Shown here: in pieces, positions 45,215 through 54,438 of the stretch
How the letters are laid out: each line of letters begins with the position of its first letter
Numbering within the stretch: position 1 is the first letter of the stretch
NCBI RefSeq assembly: GCF_025460765.1
Contig: NZ_JAMWEG010000001.1
Location: 310,001-374,000, forward strand
Direction: 5' to 3'
DNA length: 64,000 nucleotides
Origin: Micromonospora sp. MA102
GTDB taxonomy: Bacteria > Actinomycetota > Actinomycetes > Mycobacteriales > Micromonosporaceae
Notes under the pieces: model-generated
Told to the model about the DNA's origin: nothing
Seen by the model: the letters and a program-made list of their open reading frames with translations, nothing else
The model's database searches: none
Position numbers and translations under genes: made by a program

Positions 45215-45775
45215 TCAGCGCAGCCGCTGGTCGGTCGACGGCTGCGCCGTCAGCCGAGGTTCCACATCCTCCGGCAGCTCGGCACCGCAGAGCGCGCAGA
45301 TGTAGTCGTCGTCGCGGACGAGGTTACGCTCGCCGCATTCAAGGCAGCGCCGGAAGACGACGGTCACGGTGAAGCCTTCCGGACGGTCGATACCCGCCCG
45401 GTCGAGGGCGCCCGCCACCGCCGCCCAGGAGCTGGGGTCGGGGCAGTAGCCGGTGGAGTGGTTGCTCACTTCGGTGACGGCCCAGCCGCCCCGCTCGCCG
45501 GCGAAGGCGATCTCGCCCGCGCCGAGGACCTCTCCACCGCCGGCGCAGGCGACGTGCTCGCTGCGTCTGGGCGCGAGCCGTAAGGCCCCGGCGGTGTCGA
45601 TGACGTAGGTGAAGGGCTCGTCACGGTCGCGGGGATCCGTGGCCGCGAGGTAGGCGTCGAGGTCGGCGGGTGATCGGATGGGCCAGCCCTCGGGGGCGTC
45701 CGCGACCGAGGCCCGCACGTCGGCCGGGCCGACGTAGCGGTATCGATGCCCCGCTCCTACCACAGCGCCGACCAT
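45215..45775 (-). CDS. Hypothetical protein with C-terminal zinc ribbon
   Basis: A 186-residue cytoplasmic protein. The N-terminal half has no recognised domain (PFTYVIDTAGALRLAPRRSEHVACAGG). The C-terminus has two CxxC pairs (CLECGERN and CALCGAELP) 12 residues apart, a zinc ribbon typical of rubredoxin-like fingers. The 3' end meets the truncated VOC stub, so the gene may have moved here. Function unknown. Confidence 0.75.
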   Translation of the reverse strand: MVGAVVGAGHRYRYVGPADVRASVADAPEGWPIRSPADLDAYLAATDPRDRDEPFTYVIDTAGALRLAPRRSEHVACAGGGEVLGAGEIAFAGERGGWAVTEVSNHSTGYCPDPSSWAAVAGALDRAGIDRPEGFTVTVVFRRCLECGERNLVRDDDYICALCGAELPEDVEPRLTAQPSTDQRLR

Positions 45776-45880
45776 ACGCCCGCGCCGCGGCCGCTGGGGA
45801 CGATCGCAGCTGAGCTGGGCGCGGCGGCCGGCCGGCTGGCCGGCCGCCGGGCCCTCGCTGGCGAAGCGGGTGCTGCCGGC

Positions 45881-48226
45881 CTACCGCTCCCCCACCCGGT
45901 ACGTGACCAGGTTCGGGTCGGCCTTGAGCTGCCGCTCGGTGTACTTGATGGTGTCCCAGCCCTTGCCCGAGTACAGCCGGGTCTGGTCGGCGTACCAGGG
46001 CGAGTTCGGGTTGGCCGACTGGGAATAGGTCAGGATCTGCCGGCCCGACGGCCCGTTGCGGCCCAGCTCGACGGCCATCACGAACGACGAGCCGTGCTGC
46101 ACCTTCGAGTAGCCGACGCCGGGCTGCAGCACCCCGATGATCATGTTGAAGACACCCGCTTCCGCGCGCCCGCCGTGGATCGGGATGCGCTCGGCGCCGC
46201 GCGGCTCGGTCTGGACGTCGCCGAGGCGCGCGTCGAGCGGGATGCCATCCAACTTGCGGACGGCATTGGCGAGGGCGGTGCGCACCCTCGGGTCGTCGAC
46301 GGCGAGCCGGCTCGGCGTGGTGAGCGGGGCAGCCGGGTCGAACGCGTCAGCGAAGCGCAGGCCACCGGCGAGGGCGAACTCGGTGAACAGCTGCGCGCCC
46401 CGGCTGTCGAGGTTGACCTTCAGGTCCCAGCCGCGCAGGGCGGCGCAGGCCGCGGCCAGGTCGACGGTGGTGCCGTCGGAGGCGGTAGCCGTCGGCTGCG
46501 CCTCGCAGACCCGGACCAGGTCGTCGCGGACCAGCTCACCCCCGTACGCCCGGTTGCCGAACGTCACGTCCCACAGCTTGCCGGTGGTGAAACCCTTGCC
46601 GGGGAGCCCGTCGGTGCCGGCGATCCGCTGCTGCACCTGGTGCACGCCGAGCCGGGTACGGAGGCTCCGCGGCGTCCGCTCGTCGCCGATGATGCGCGGG
46701 TAGCCCTCCAGGGGTTTGGTCGGGTTGGCCAGCCAGTAGCTGTCGTTGGAGTTGGTCACGTAGTCGCCGCGGACCAGCGCGGGCAGGTTGCCCGGGCCGA
46801 GGATGCCGGGCACGGCGGCGTCCGGGTCCCGGCCCAGCTCACAGGCGGAGCGGGAGCCGTCGAGGACGGCCTGGCCGCTGCTGGCGTACAGGGGCTGGAA
46901 GGGCGCCGGGATGCACGCGGCCGCGAGGGTGCCGGTGACCCGGGGCACGACGGAGTGGTCGGCGTAGAGGGCATTGCCGTCGCGGTCGGCGGCGATGACG
47001 TTGACCCAGGGCAGGAACTGCCGCCGGTCCAGCACCGCCCGCAGCTCACCCACCGACTTCGCCCGGCCCATGGCGAGCCAGCCGTCGAGCGCGCGGTTGT
47101 TGGCGGCGTTGACGTCGGTGATCGCGTACGCGGCCTGCGCCGTCCAGTCGAAGGTGCCCGGCACCACGACGACCGGACCGAAGTGGGTGTCGTAGAAGGT
47201 ACGGGTGACCGGCCCGCCCGACGTCTGGACGGTGACGGTGCGGGAGGTCATCTTCCGGGGCTGGCCGTCGTAGAGGTAGCTGGTCGGGTCGCCGGGCACC
47301 AGGGTGAGCCGGTGCCAGACGAAGCGGCGGGCGGTGGAGACGGTGTGCGACCAGGCGATCCGGCCGTTGTGGCCGATCTCGACGATCGGATCGCCGACCA
47401 GGGCCGCGCCCTCGACGTCGTACCGGCCGGGCACCTTGAGGTGCATCCGGTAGAAGCGCTCGCCCCCGTCCCAGGGGAAGTGCGGGTTCGCGAGCAGCAT
47501 GCCGGCGCCGCTGGCGGTGGCGTCGCGGCCCAGACCGTACGCGTTGCTGCCCACCCCGGCCGGCGCGCCGTCGCGGGCGGCGACGACGGCTTCGGCCTGC
47601 GGGGCGCTGCTCCTGTCTGTGGTGGGCGGCGCGCTGGTCCCGGCGGGCGGCGCGGCGGCCACGATGCCGTCGGCGAGCGCGCCGGAGCTGGCCCGGATCA
47701 TCCGCGTCCAGTTGGCCCGCCACACGTCCAGCTCGGTGATCGGGCGTACCCAGTCCTTCCCCTTGCAGGCCGGGTCGGTGATCTTGCTCTTGGCGCTGCG
47801 GAGGTAGGCGTTGTAGCCGGCGACGAAGCCGCGGATCTGGTCGCGTACCTCGTTGGAGGGTGCGTGGATGCCGTCGCGCGGGCCGACCAGCCAGCGCTCG
47901 GCGGCGCGGGCGTCGATGGCCTTCTGCTGGAACAGGTCGCTGGTGACGTTGCTGGTGGTCGCGCCGAACCAGCGGGATCGCTGGGCGTTGACGGTGACCA
48001 TCTGCTCGGCGATCAGGCAGATGTTGTCCTCGGCCTGGGCGTAGCCGACGCCGTAGCCGAGGCTCGCGAAGTTCTGTGCGGTGATGTGCGGTACGCCGTA
48101 GGAGGCGCGCTGGATCAGGGCGGAGTAGCCGTTGCCGTGGGCGGCGGCGGTGCCGCCGGTGACGGTGAGGCCGGCGGCGACCAGCCCCATGGCGACCGCT
48201 GCCGCCGCAAGTGGGCGTGCCCTCAT
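45881..48226 (-). CDS. Penicillin acylase-family protein
   Basis: A 781-residue Ntn-hydrolase precursor. The signal peptide is about residues 1-29 (ending GGTAAA). An alpha subunit is followed by a spacer (about 195-226) and the autocatalytic N-terminal serine S227 in GVGSNAYGLG, which after cleavage becomes the beta-chain nucleophile. GYAQAEDN and HFPWDGG are typical family motifs. It hydrolyses amide-linked acyl groups, such as beta-lactams, N-acyl-homoserine lactones or cyclic lipopeptides, outside the cell. Homoserine-lactone or echinocandin-type acylases fit best; the substrate is not certain. Confidence 0.92.
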   Translation of the reverse strand: MRARPLAAAAVAMGLVAAGLTVTGGTAAAHGNGYSALIQRASYGVPHITAQNFASLGYGVGYAQAEDNICLIAEQMVTVNAQRSRWFGATTSNVTSDLFQQKAIDARAAERWLVGPRDGIHAPSNEVRDQIRGFVAGYNAYLRSAKSKITDPACKGKDWVRPITELDVWRANWTRMIRASSGALADGIVAAAPPAGTSAPPTTDRSSAPQAEAVVAARDGAPAGVGSNAYGLGRDATASGAGMLLANPHFPWDGGERFYRMHLKVPGRYDVEGAALVGDPIVEIGHNGRIAWSHTVSTARRFVWHRLTLVPGDPTSYLYDGQPRKMTSRTVTVQTSGGPVTRTFYDTHFGPVVVVPGTFDWTAQAAYAITDVNAANNRALDGWLAMGRAKSVGELRAVLDRRQFLPWVNVIAADRDGNALYADHSVVPRVTGTLAAACIPAPFQPLYASSGQAVLDGSRSACELGRDPDAAVPGILGPGNLPALVRGDYVTNSNDSYWLANPTKPLEGYPRIIGDERTPRSLRTRLGVHQVQQRIAGTDGLPGKGFTTGKLWDVTFGNRAYGGELVRDDLVRVCEAQPTATASDGTTVDLAAACAALRGWDLKVNLDSRGAQLFTEFALAGGLRFADAFDPAAPLTTPSRLAVDDPRVRTALANAVRKLDGIPLDARLGDVQTEPRGAERIPIHGGRAEAGVFNMIIGVLQPGVGYSKVQHGSSFVMAVELGRNGPSGRQILTYSQSANPNSPWYADQTRLYSGKGWDTIKYTERQLKADPNLVTYRVGER

Positions 48227-48364
48227 CGGGCGCTCTGGTGGTGGTGTGGACGGAGCATTGGACGTCCTCCCCGAGTAGTGACTGTCCAGGTCCGACCGAC
48301 GCTAGTGGTGAAAGTTGCTCAAGTCACCTGTCGATCATCTTCGGAGGCGATGCGCCGACGCTGC

Positions 48365-49015
48365 TCAGGCGAGGCACTGACCGTTCTGCAGAGTGCCGAG
48401 CACGCGTCGTTGCCCGCCGCCCCGGCCGCTCGCCTCAAGGTGGCCCACCACGCAACCGCCGCCGGCTCGCACGGCGTACACGATGGTGTCCCGGGGTGCC
48501 GGATCCATCGACCCGGCTTGCCTCACGACGACGTCGGTGTAGCCGGCAGCGGTGATCGCTCGTCGGACCCGGTCGGTGGCCTGCCCTGGGTTGTCGGTGG
48601 GTGGAAACATCCGGCGGCGGGCCTGCTCCGCCAGGCATTCCTGGGTGACCGGCTCGGCACAGTCGAACGTCATCCGGTCGATCGCCCGGCCGACAGCCTC
48701 CGCCGCCGCGTCCGCTTCAGCTCGCTGCTCGACGGTGAGCTTGCTGCGAATCCGTTCGTCGTCCACCACTCGCTGGCAGTAGGTGGGGTCGACCTGGCCG
48801 GCGGGGCCGAGCCATTCGCAGCCAATGACGGAGGCGGACGGATCGGGCTGAGCCGGGGTGCGCGAAACCTCCTGCGATGTCGAGTCCGCGACGGCGGTGG
48901 GCCAGGCACCGGGCGCCGGAGACGGCGACCCACAGGCGGCCAGCGCCAGGGCAGCGAGAGTGAGCCCCGCCAACACCGCCCGGGAGAAACCAATGGTGGG
49001 AGCCTGCGCGTCCAC
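48365..49015 (-). CDS. Putative lipoprotein
   Basis: About 216 residues. The hydrophobic leader (SRAVLAGLTLAALALAACG) ends in a lipobox LAAC, followed by a Pro/Ser-rich stretch and an acidic helical domain with four to six cysteines (CEWLGPAGQ; YCQRVVDD; FDCAEPVTQECL). No family recognised. The start is uncertain: GTG at 49015 lacks a clear ribosome-binding site, and an ATG at 49117 would place 34 residues ahead of the signal. Confidence 0.7.
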   Translation of the reverse strand: MDAQAPTIGFSRAVLAGLTLAALALAACGSPSPAPGAWPTAVADSTSQEVSRTPAQPDPSASVIGCEWLGPAGQVDPTYCQRVVDDERIRSKLTVEQRAEADAAAEAVGRAIDRMTFDCAEPVTQECLAEQARRRMFPPTDNPGQATDRVRRAITAAGYTDVVVRQAGSMDPAPRDTIVYAVRAGGGCVVGHLEASGRGGGQRRVLGTLQNGQCLA

Positions 49016-49287
49016 CGCCGCAGCATACGGTTGCGGCGTCCGCTCCGGCGTCCCAACGGGCGCTGGCCAACAGTGCACATCAATACTCTCCGCAGCCCCT
49101 TGCTTATAAATTTGCAATCGTCGATGATCCTCGGTAAGGCGTGCTCCTGCGGGTCAGCACGTCCAACGGGGATGTGAGGTCGGCCGCTCGTACCGTGCGC
49201 GGGCCGCTCTTTTTGTGTTCCCCGAGGCTAGGCGCCCGCCAGGACCAGTCGGCGTGGATCGTCCGTGCCGGCAGACGGGGAGAGCAC

Positions 49288-51789
49288 ATGACGGGGATAC
49301 GACGATGGTGGACAGCCACTGTGGCAGCGACGGTGGCCTCGGTGGTGCTTCTGCCACCAACTGCCGCTCGGGCAACGGAGCCTGAGCCGGATCCGGCGGC
49401 GCCCACCATCACCACTACCGCGACGCAACTGGGTTCCAGCATGATCACCGGCCTTACGGAAAGGCCGGCCGAGGATTTGCCGGCCACGCCACCTGAGGCA
49501 TCGGAGGCGCAACTGCGGGACCTCGCCCGCAAACGCGCCCTGGTATCCACTCAGGACATCGGCTTCGACGTGGCACAGGCAGTCCGAGAGGCTCAGCGCG
49601 GTGCCTCCTCACGCGGAGCCGAGGGCGGCGACGAAGGTGACGTGGGAGTCCTGCGGGAAGTGATGCAGCCACCCGCGGTGCCGGACAACGACTTCGCGGA
49701 GGAGTGCCAGACCAGCGCCGCCGCGGCGAACGATCGGGTTGGCTACATCAAGAACCGCATGCAGTGGTGCGGGACCTACCGCCTCACCGCGACGGCGATC
49801 GACCCGAAACGGCCCGGGTTCATGTCGATGACGTTCGTGGTCGTCGGCTACGGCCGTGACGACGGCGTGCGTGACCTCCACTTCTTCCTCCGGCCGATGA
49901 GTGTGGTGTTCTTCGGCTCCTTGACGGCCGCGGACAGCCTGTCCTTTGGCATCGACTGCTATCACGACACGACCGGCTGCAGCGAGAGCGGCGACCATCG
50001 GCGAACCCTCGGCGAGTGGCTGGTCCACGCGGGTACGAAGACCTGGTCGCCGTTCGTGCTCTCGTCCGCCCCCGACCCGGACCAGCCCGACAAGATGCGT
50101 TTCCACCCGTTCGCCATTGAGTACCAGTTCAAGACGCTGCTACCCAACTATGTCCGCGATGACGCTACGAACGAGCCGCTGGACTACTTCGTCCGCTGCG
50201 ACTCTGCCGACTATTTCGGCACCCGGACGGCGGCGTGCATCTTCCACGACGTCCTGCCGCACCTGATCTACCCCGTGCTCAACGCCGACGGCTCCGACAG
50301 CCCCGTCAAGGAGGTCGCCCAGCACATTCAGGACGCGTTCGCGAACCCGAACGAGACCAGACCGCACAAGCTCGACGGATTCAAGAACATTCCCGGCAAC
50401 TACGACGCCGCCACGGAAACCAACTACCTGCAACGAGTGCCGTACCAGGGCTCGGAGTGGAACGAGAACTCGGCGGAGAAGGACCGGGCATGCCAGGGGG
50501 AATGGCCTTACACGGACACTGGTATCCCGTTGGAGGATCGACCCACCGACGAGCAGGACTGCGACGAGTATCCCTTCGCCAGCACCCTGCAAGGCGCCGC
50601 CGCCCGCCGGTTCCGCAGTTTGCCCGTGGACTTCTCGGTGCGCGCCGTGAACAGGACCCAGAACCGCTCCGCCGGCGCCCAGGTCCCGAATTTCTACCGC
50701 GATGACCGGATCCTCTACCGTGAGAACGACTGGTTCTGGGTACAGATCGTGCCCCGAGGCGACGCCGGCGCCGCCGACGGGCCGATCGTCAGCGTTGCCT
50801 CCAAGGTCGAGGGCGCCGAGGGCCAGCCCATCCAGCTGTACGCCACGATGAGGACCGAGTACGCGGAGACGGGCATCACCTGGACCGTCACGGGGACGGA
50901 CGGCAACGATCCAGGCGCAACCTGTTCCTTCGACAATCCGCACAACCTGCAACCGAAGATCACGTGCAGCGATGACGGGGTGTACCACGCCACCTTGACC
51001 GTCGACGACGGCGTCCACCCGCCGGTGTCGCGTTCCACCGAGGTCACCGTCCACAACATTCCGCCGCAGGTGAGCATCAGCCGTCCGGCGCCATGGCAGG
51101 TGTTCCGCGTGGGCACTCCGGTCGAGATCAGCGCGCCCTTCACCGACGCCGCCAACGACACCCACACCTGCGATGTGTCGTGGGACGACTCCACCACCAC
51201 CCGGTCCGTCCCCACCGGTCGGGTCTGTACCCAGACCCACACCTTCACCAGCGCCGGCATGTACACCATCGAGGTGGCGGTCACGGACGACGACGGGGGC
51301 ACCGGCACCGCGAACGTCATGGTCGTCGTGTACGACCCGGAGGGCGGGTTCCTCACCGAAGGCGGCGTCATCTCCTCACCCGCCGGCGCGTTCCCGGCGG
51401 GCCCGGAGCACACCGGCAAACTGATCATCCAGGCGGCCGTGAAGTACCAGCCGGGTGAGAGCGGCCCAGTGCCTGGCAACGGCAGGCTCGCGGCCGACCT
51501 CGAAGGCGGTGAGATGAGGCTGCAGTCCACCGGGTTCGAATGGCTCGTCGTCTCGCCAACCGGCAAGGTGGCGGTCAAGGGCGTCGGGACCGTCGGCGGT
51601 CAGGCCGGCTTCGGGTTCCTCTTCTACGGCGACGACGACCCCGACGGTCTGCGCTTGGTCGTCTGGAGGCTCGGCGACAACACCATTCCCAACGACCAGA
51701 TCGTCTATGACAACAGACCGAGCAGCCTTGACCTTGACGAGTCCAGCTTGACAGCCATGGCGACGGGCGCCATCCAGATCCACGACTGA
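49288..51789 (+). CDS. Secreted protein with NucA/NucB DNase and PKD-like domains
   Basis: An 833-residue exported protein. Residues 1-30 are a signal peptide ending TAARATEP. The middle contains CQGEWPYTD and DCDEYPFASTLQGA (Cys at 425), then VNRTQNRSAGAQVPNFYRDDRI, the pattern of the NucA/NucB deoxyribonuclease domain. Two PKD-like beta-sandwich modules follow from about residue 500 to 690 (TCSDDGVYHATLTVDDG; FTSAGMYTIEVAVTDDDG). The C-terminus is a beta-rich domain. It may degrade extracellular DNA or act in competition; nuclease activity is inferred. GGGGAGAG precedes ATG 49288. Confidence 0.85.
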   Translation: MTGIRRWWTATVAATVASVVLLPPTAARATEPEPDPAAPTITTTATQLGSSMITGLTERPAEDLPATPPEASEAQLRDLARKRALVSTQDIGFDVAQAVREAQRGASSRGAEGGDEGDVGVLREVMQPPAVPDNDFAEECQTSAAAANDRVGYIKNRMQWCGTYRLTATAIDPKRPGFMSMTFVVVGYGRDDGVRDLHFFLRPMSVVFFGSLTAADSLSFGIDCYHDTTGCSESGDHRRTLGEWLVHAGTKTWSPFVLSSAPDPDQPDKMRFHPFAIEYQFKTLLPNYVRDDATNEPLDYFVRCDSADYFGTRTAACIFHDVLPHLIYPVLNADGSDSPVKEVAQHIQDAFANPNETRPHKLDGFKNIPGNYDAATETNYLQRVPYQGSEWNENSAEKDRACQGEWPYTDTGIPLEDRPTDEQDCDEYPFASTLQGAAARRFRSLPVDFSVRAVNRTQNRSAGAQVPNFYRDDRILYRENDWFWVQIVPRGDAGAADGPIVSVASKVEGAEGQPIQLYATMRTEYAETGITWTVTGTDGNDPGATCSFDNPHNLQPKITCSDDGVYHATLTVDDGVHPPVSRSTEVTVHNIPPQVSISRPAPWQVFRVGTPVEISAPFTDAANDTHTCDVSWDDSTTTRSVPTGRVCTQTHTFTSAGMYTIEVAVTDDDGGTGTANVMVVVYDPEGGFLTEGGVISSPAGAFPAGPEHTGKLIIQAAVKYQPGESGPVPGNGRLAADLEGGEMRLQSTGFEWLVVSPTGKVAVKGVGTVGGQAGFGFLFYGDDDPDGLRLVVWRLGDNTIPNDQIVYDNRPSSLDLDESSLTAMATGAIQIHD

Positions 51790-51801
51790 CAGTCATCTAT
51801 G

Positions 51802-51836
51802 GTTTGGGGGGCCGGCGTTCGTCCGGCCCCCCAAAC
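51802..51836. terminator. Terminator hairpin
   Basis: A perfect 14-base stem (GTTTGGGGGGCCGG and its reverse complement) with a 7-base loop lies right after the PKD/nuclease gene. The A-rich 3' end of the arm gives a short T-run on the opposite strand. Confidence 0.8.
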
Positions 51837-51850
51837 TACTGTGAGGGGCG

Positions 51851-52312
51851 ATGACCGGACCGCTGGACAGCGTGGAGGCGCTGCTACCGCCCGAGCACGG
51901 CATCATCATCGTTGCCGGTGCGGCCGCCGACTTCCTGGATGACCCCTTCTCCGGTGAGGTGCCGCTCTGCTCCGCCGGCGACGACATCCTGTACCTCATG
52001 AGCGCCTCGGATTCCTACCACTGCGCCCGGGTCGTGCTTGAGTCCTGGGCCGCGGCCCCACCCGACGACCGGCAGGACGCGGACGCTCAGCAGCAGGTGA
52101 CCCTGGCTCTGAGCGAGGGCACCGTGCATGTGTCCGGCATGTTGGAGTTCCAGGCCAGCCCGATCCTGACGCTCGGGCCGCCGGGCCGCTACCACGCCCA
52201 GGTCAGTGTCACCGGACGGGCCCAGTTGCGCCGGATCGAAGCACAACCAGGCCACCCCATCCCGATCATGGACGCCGAACGGTTCCTGGTCCGATTCTGG
52301 GCTGCCAACTGA
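51851..52312 (+). CDS. Hypothetical protein
   Basis: A 153-residue cytoplasmic protein. Beta-strand-rich (GIIIVAGAAADFLDD, ILYLMSAS, VHVSGMLEFQA, YHAQVSVTGRAQLRR) with an RFLVRFWAAN end. No signal peptide or known motif. GTGAGGGGCG precedes the ATG at 51851, and it directly follows a terminator. It may be a partner or immunity-type protein for the secreted nuclease upstream, which is speculation from position. Confidence 0.65.
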   Translation: MTGPLDSVEALLPPEHGIIIVAGAAADFLDDPFSGEVPLCSAGDDILYLMSASDSYHCARVVLESWAAAPPDDRQDADAQQQVTLALSEGTVHVSGMLEFQASPILTLGPPGRYHAQVSVTGRAQLRRIEAQPGHPIPIMDAERFLVRFWAAN

Positions 52313-52415
52313 CAACCAGGGCGGCCGCAAAGGTGGCCGCCGATACTCGAGCCGCACGTTCGCGCCGTTCAAGGGCCACCCAGCCAGAAGGCGTCGAAGG
52401 CGGCGGTCCAACGGC

Positions 52416-52613
52416 TCAGTCTCGTGCGGGCGCCCGGTCCGGCGACCCCGGGCACACAGCGCTGGGCGACGACAGTGCGGCCTCAGGGTCGACATCAATC
52501 AGACGCAGCAGCCGGACTGCCGGGCCGGCGGGGTCGGCCAGCAGCTCGACGAACAGGTGGGTCGTTCCGGCGTACGGGTCGCGGCGCCGGAAGGCGGCGA
52601 GGCTGGCGCGCCG
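52416..52613 (-). pseudogene. Coding-like fragment, unrecognised
   Basis: In the 315-base space between two genes, one minus frame of about 65 codons has natural-looking protein composition (FRRRDPYAGTTHLFVELLADP, VRLLRLIDVDPEAA), ending in a stop at 52416. It begins after a stop at 52614 and has no start codon with a ribosome-binding site. It is probably the tail of a lost gene; no family recognised. The rest of the gap (52313-52415) shows nothing. Confidence 0.35.
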
Positions 52614-52627
52614 CTATGACAAGCAGC

Positions 52628-53605
52628 TCAGATGGTGAGGACCACCTTTCCTGCCGGGTGCCCGTCCCGGAGGTGCCGGATCGCGTCCGATGCCTCGGCA
52701 AGGGGATAGGTGCGGTCGACCACCGGGGTCAGCGCGCCGGACTCGATGAGATCTCGTAGCTCGTCCAGGTCCTCGGCCCGCTCCACGGCGCTCACGCTGC
52801 GGAGCCGTTGGCCGACGAACAGGGACAGCAGCGGCGCGCGGAACATCTGCCGGTCGTAACCGCTGAGCATCGGGCCCTTGGCGTACGCGCCGCCGACCAG
52901 CGCCAGCGTCCCGTGCGGGGTGAGCGCACGCCGCAGCAGTGACAACGGCCGGTCACCGCCGGTGTCGATGACCACGTCGTACACCGGACCGTCGCGGTCG
53001 ACCTCCTCGCTCGTGTAGTCGAGGACGTCCTCAGCGCCGAGGGAGCGGACGAAATCGGCCTTGGCCGGGGCGCAGACTGCGGTCACCGTCGCGCCGTACG
53101 CCTTGGCGATCTGCACCGCCAGGGACCCGACACCGCCCGATGCGCCGATCACCAGCACCCGGTGTCCCGGGCGCACCTCGCCGCTGTCGCGTACGGCGCG
53201 CAGCGCCGTCATCGCGGAGACCGGCACCACGGCGGCCTGCGTGAACGACACGTTGGCCGGCTTGCGGGCCAGTCGCCGTTGCGGTGCGCTCGCGAACTCG
53301 GCGTACGAGCCGCGCAGGCAGGTGCCGTACACCTCGTCGCCGGGCCGGAACCGGGTCACCCGGGCGCCGACCGCGGCGACCACCCCGGCCAGGTCCCGGC
53401 CGCGCACCGCCACCCGGGGCCGGCGCAACCCGCTCGCCAGCCGTGCCAGGTAGGGGCGGCCGGCCATGAAGATCCAGACTCCGGGGTCGACCCCGGCCGC
53501 GCGGACCTGGACGAGGACATCGTCGTCGCCGATGGCCGGCCGTCCGATGTCGCGGAGCTGGAGCACGTCCGCCGGGCCGTAGGTGTCCTGGACGATGGCT
53601 TTCAT
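52628..53605 (-). CDS. Zinc-independent MDR (quinone oxidoreductase) protein
   Basis: A 325-residue medium-chain dehydrogenase/reductase. The GroES-like fold at residues 1-120 is followed by the Rossmann motif VIGASGGVGSLAVQIAKAYGATVTAV. It lacks the catalytic and structural zinc ligands of alcohol dehydrogenases, so it belongs to the quinone-oxidoreductase/enoyl-reductase group. It ends PAGKVVLTI, typical of the family. ATG 53605 overlaps the XRE regulator stop (ATGA). It is the third gene of the operon 54251-52628. Confidence 0.92.
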   Translation of the reverse strand: MKAIVQDTYGPADVLQLRDIGRPAIGDDDVLVQVRAAGVDPGVWIFMAGRPYLARLASGLRRPRVAVRGRDLAGVVAAVGARVTRFRPGDEVYGTCLRGSYAEFASAPQRRLARKPANVSFTQAAVVPVSAMTALRAVRDSGEVRPGHRVLVIGASGGVGSLAVQIAKAYGATVTAVCAPAKADFVRSLGAEDVLDYTSEEVDRDGPVYDVVIDTGGDRPLSLLRRALTPHGTLALVGGAYAKGPMLSGYDRQMFRAPLLSLFVGQRLRSVSAVERAEDLDELRDLIESGALTPVVDRTYPLAEASDAIRHLRDGHPAGKVVLTI

Positions 53606-53826
53606 GGTGCCGCCTCCTCGGGATACTGGAACACGTCGTCGAGCCGTACGCCGAACACGCGGGCGATCCGGAACGCCATTTCCAGCGAGGGCGAGTAGCG
53701 GCCCTGCTCGATGGCGATGACGGTCTGCCGGGTCACGCCGATCCGCTCGGCGAGTTCGGCCTGGGTCATCTCGTCATGCGCGAAGCGCAGTGCGCGGATG
53801 TTGTTCGTGACCTGGGTCGGCTTCAC
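53602..53826 (-). CDS. Small XRE-family (YozG-like) regulator
   Basis: A 74-residue helix-turn-helix protein. MTQAELAERIGVTRQTVIAIEQGRYSPSLEMAFRIARVFGVRLDDVF is a full XRE DNA-binding domain, and little else is present. It starts at GTG 53826, overlapping the upstream membrane-protein stop (GTGA), and its own stop overlaps the MDR gene. It likely autoregulates the operon through the dyad-rich region 54264-54330. Confidence 0.92.
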   Translation of the reverse strand: MKPTQVTNNIRALRFAHDEMTQAELAERIGVTRQTVIAIEQGRYSPSLEMAFRIARVFGVRLDDVFQYPEEAAP

Positions 53827-54251
53827 CACTGCGGGACACCCGTGCGGTAGACGATCACCTTCGTCAGGGAGCCGACCACCGCCGACAGGACGAAGCACAG
53901 GTAGATGACGTTGGCGATCCAGAACCAGTCCCACTCGGCCAACGCCATGAGCATCGCCGACACCGCGCCGATGACCACGAACGCCTGGCCAACATGGTCG
54001 CCGAGCCGCCCGATCTCCCGGTCGCGAACGTCCTTGACGCGGGACGCCCGCGGGTCCACCACGCCCATCGCGATCTCGGCCACGATGTTCGCGACGATGG
54101 CGCCGCCGACCGTCCACAGGAGAACGCCGGCGTAGGGGGTCGCGGAGAGCGGCCCACCGTCGACCCGGCTCAGGACGACCGCCGCGTAGACCGCGTACCC
54201 CACGACGCTGACCACCAGCATGGTCCAGGCGCGTTTCTCCTCATGCGTCAT
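53823..54251 (-). CDS. Four-helix membrane protein (DUF2178-like)
   Basis: A 142-residue integral membrane protein with about four helices (MLVVSVVGYAVYAAVVL; YAGVLLWTVGGAIVANIVAEIA; VGQAFVVIGAVSAMLMALA; IANVIYLCFVLSAVVGSLTKV). Such proteins are often paired with YozG-type XRE regulators, as here. Its role is unknown. It is the first gene of the operon, with the start at 54251. Confidence 0.85.
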   Translation of the reverse strand: MTHEEKRAWTMLVVSVVGYAVYAAVVLSRVDGGPLSATPYAGVLLWTVGGAIVANIVAEIAMGVVDPRASRVKDVRDREIGRLGDHVGQAFVVIGAVSAMLMALAEWDWFWIANVIYLCFVLSAVVGSLTKVIVYRTGVPQW

Positions 54252-54263
54252 GACCGGCTCCCC

Positions 54264-54330
54264 ATGTAAAGAATCCTTGACACGCCTAGAGTAAGGCTTC
54301 TTTGACTCCGTGTCTAGAAACTTTTACATC
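54264..54330. promoter_or_regulatory. Repeat-rich promoter/operator of the XRE-MDR operon
   Basis: The stretch carries two similar elements (TTGACACGCCTAGAG from 54277 and TTGACTCCGTGTCTAGA from 54302) plus AAAGAA/TTCTTT and GACACG/CGTGTC inverted pairs. It sits directly upstream of the operon beginning at 54251, and is AT-richer than its surroundings. Likely the promoter and the XRE binding sites. Confidence 0.55.
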
Positions 54331-54438
54331 GCATGGCGGCGGAGCTGGTGACAGGGGCCGACGCGGTCGCGCCGGCCGGGGTCCGGCGCAGGCCAAAACG
54401 GCTTTGTCGCCCTGCCGGCCCGCGCCTAGCGTGGGGCG

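Noticed and set aside
45746..49177. A 1,143-codon plus-strand frame
   Set aside because: Antisense to the penicillin-acylase-family gene and the lipoprotein; no start site or domain sense.
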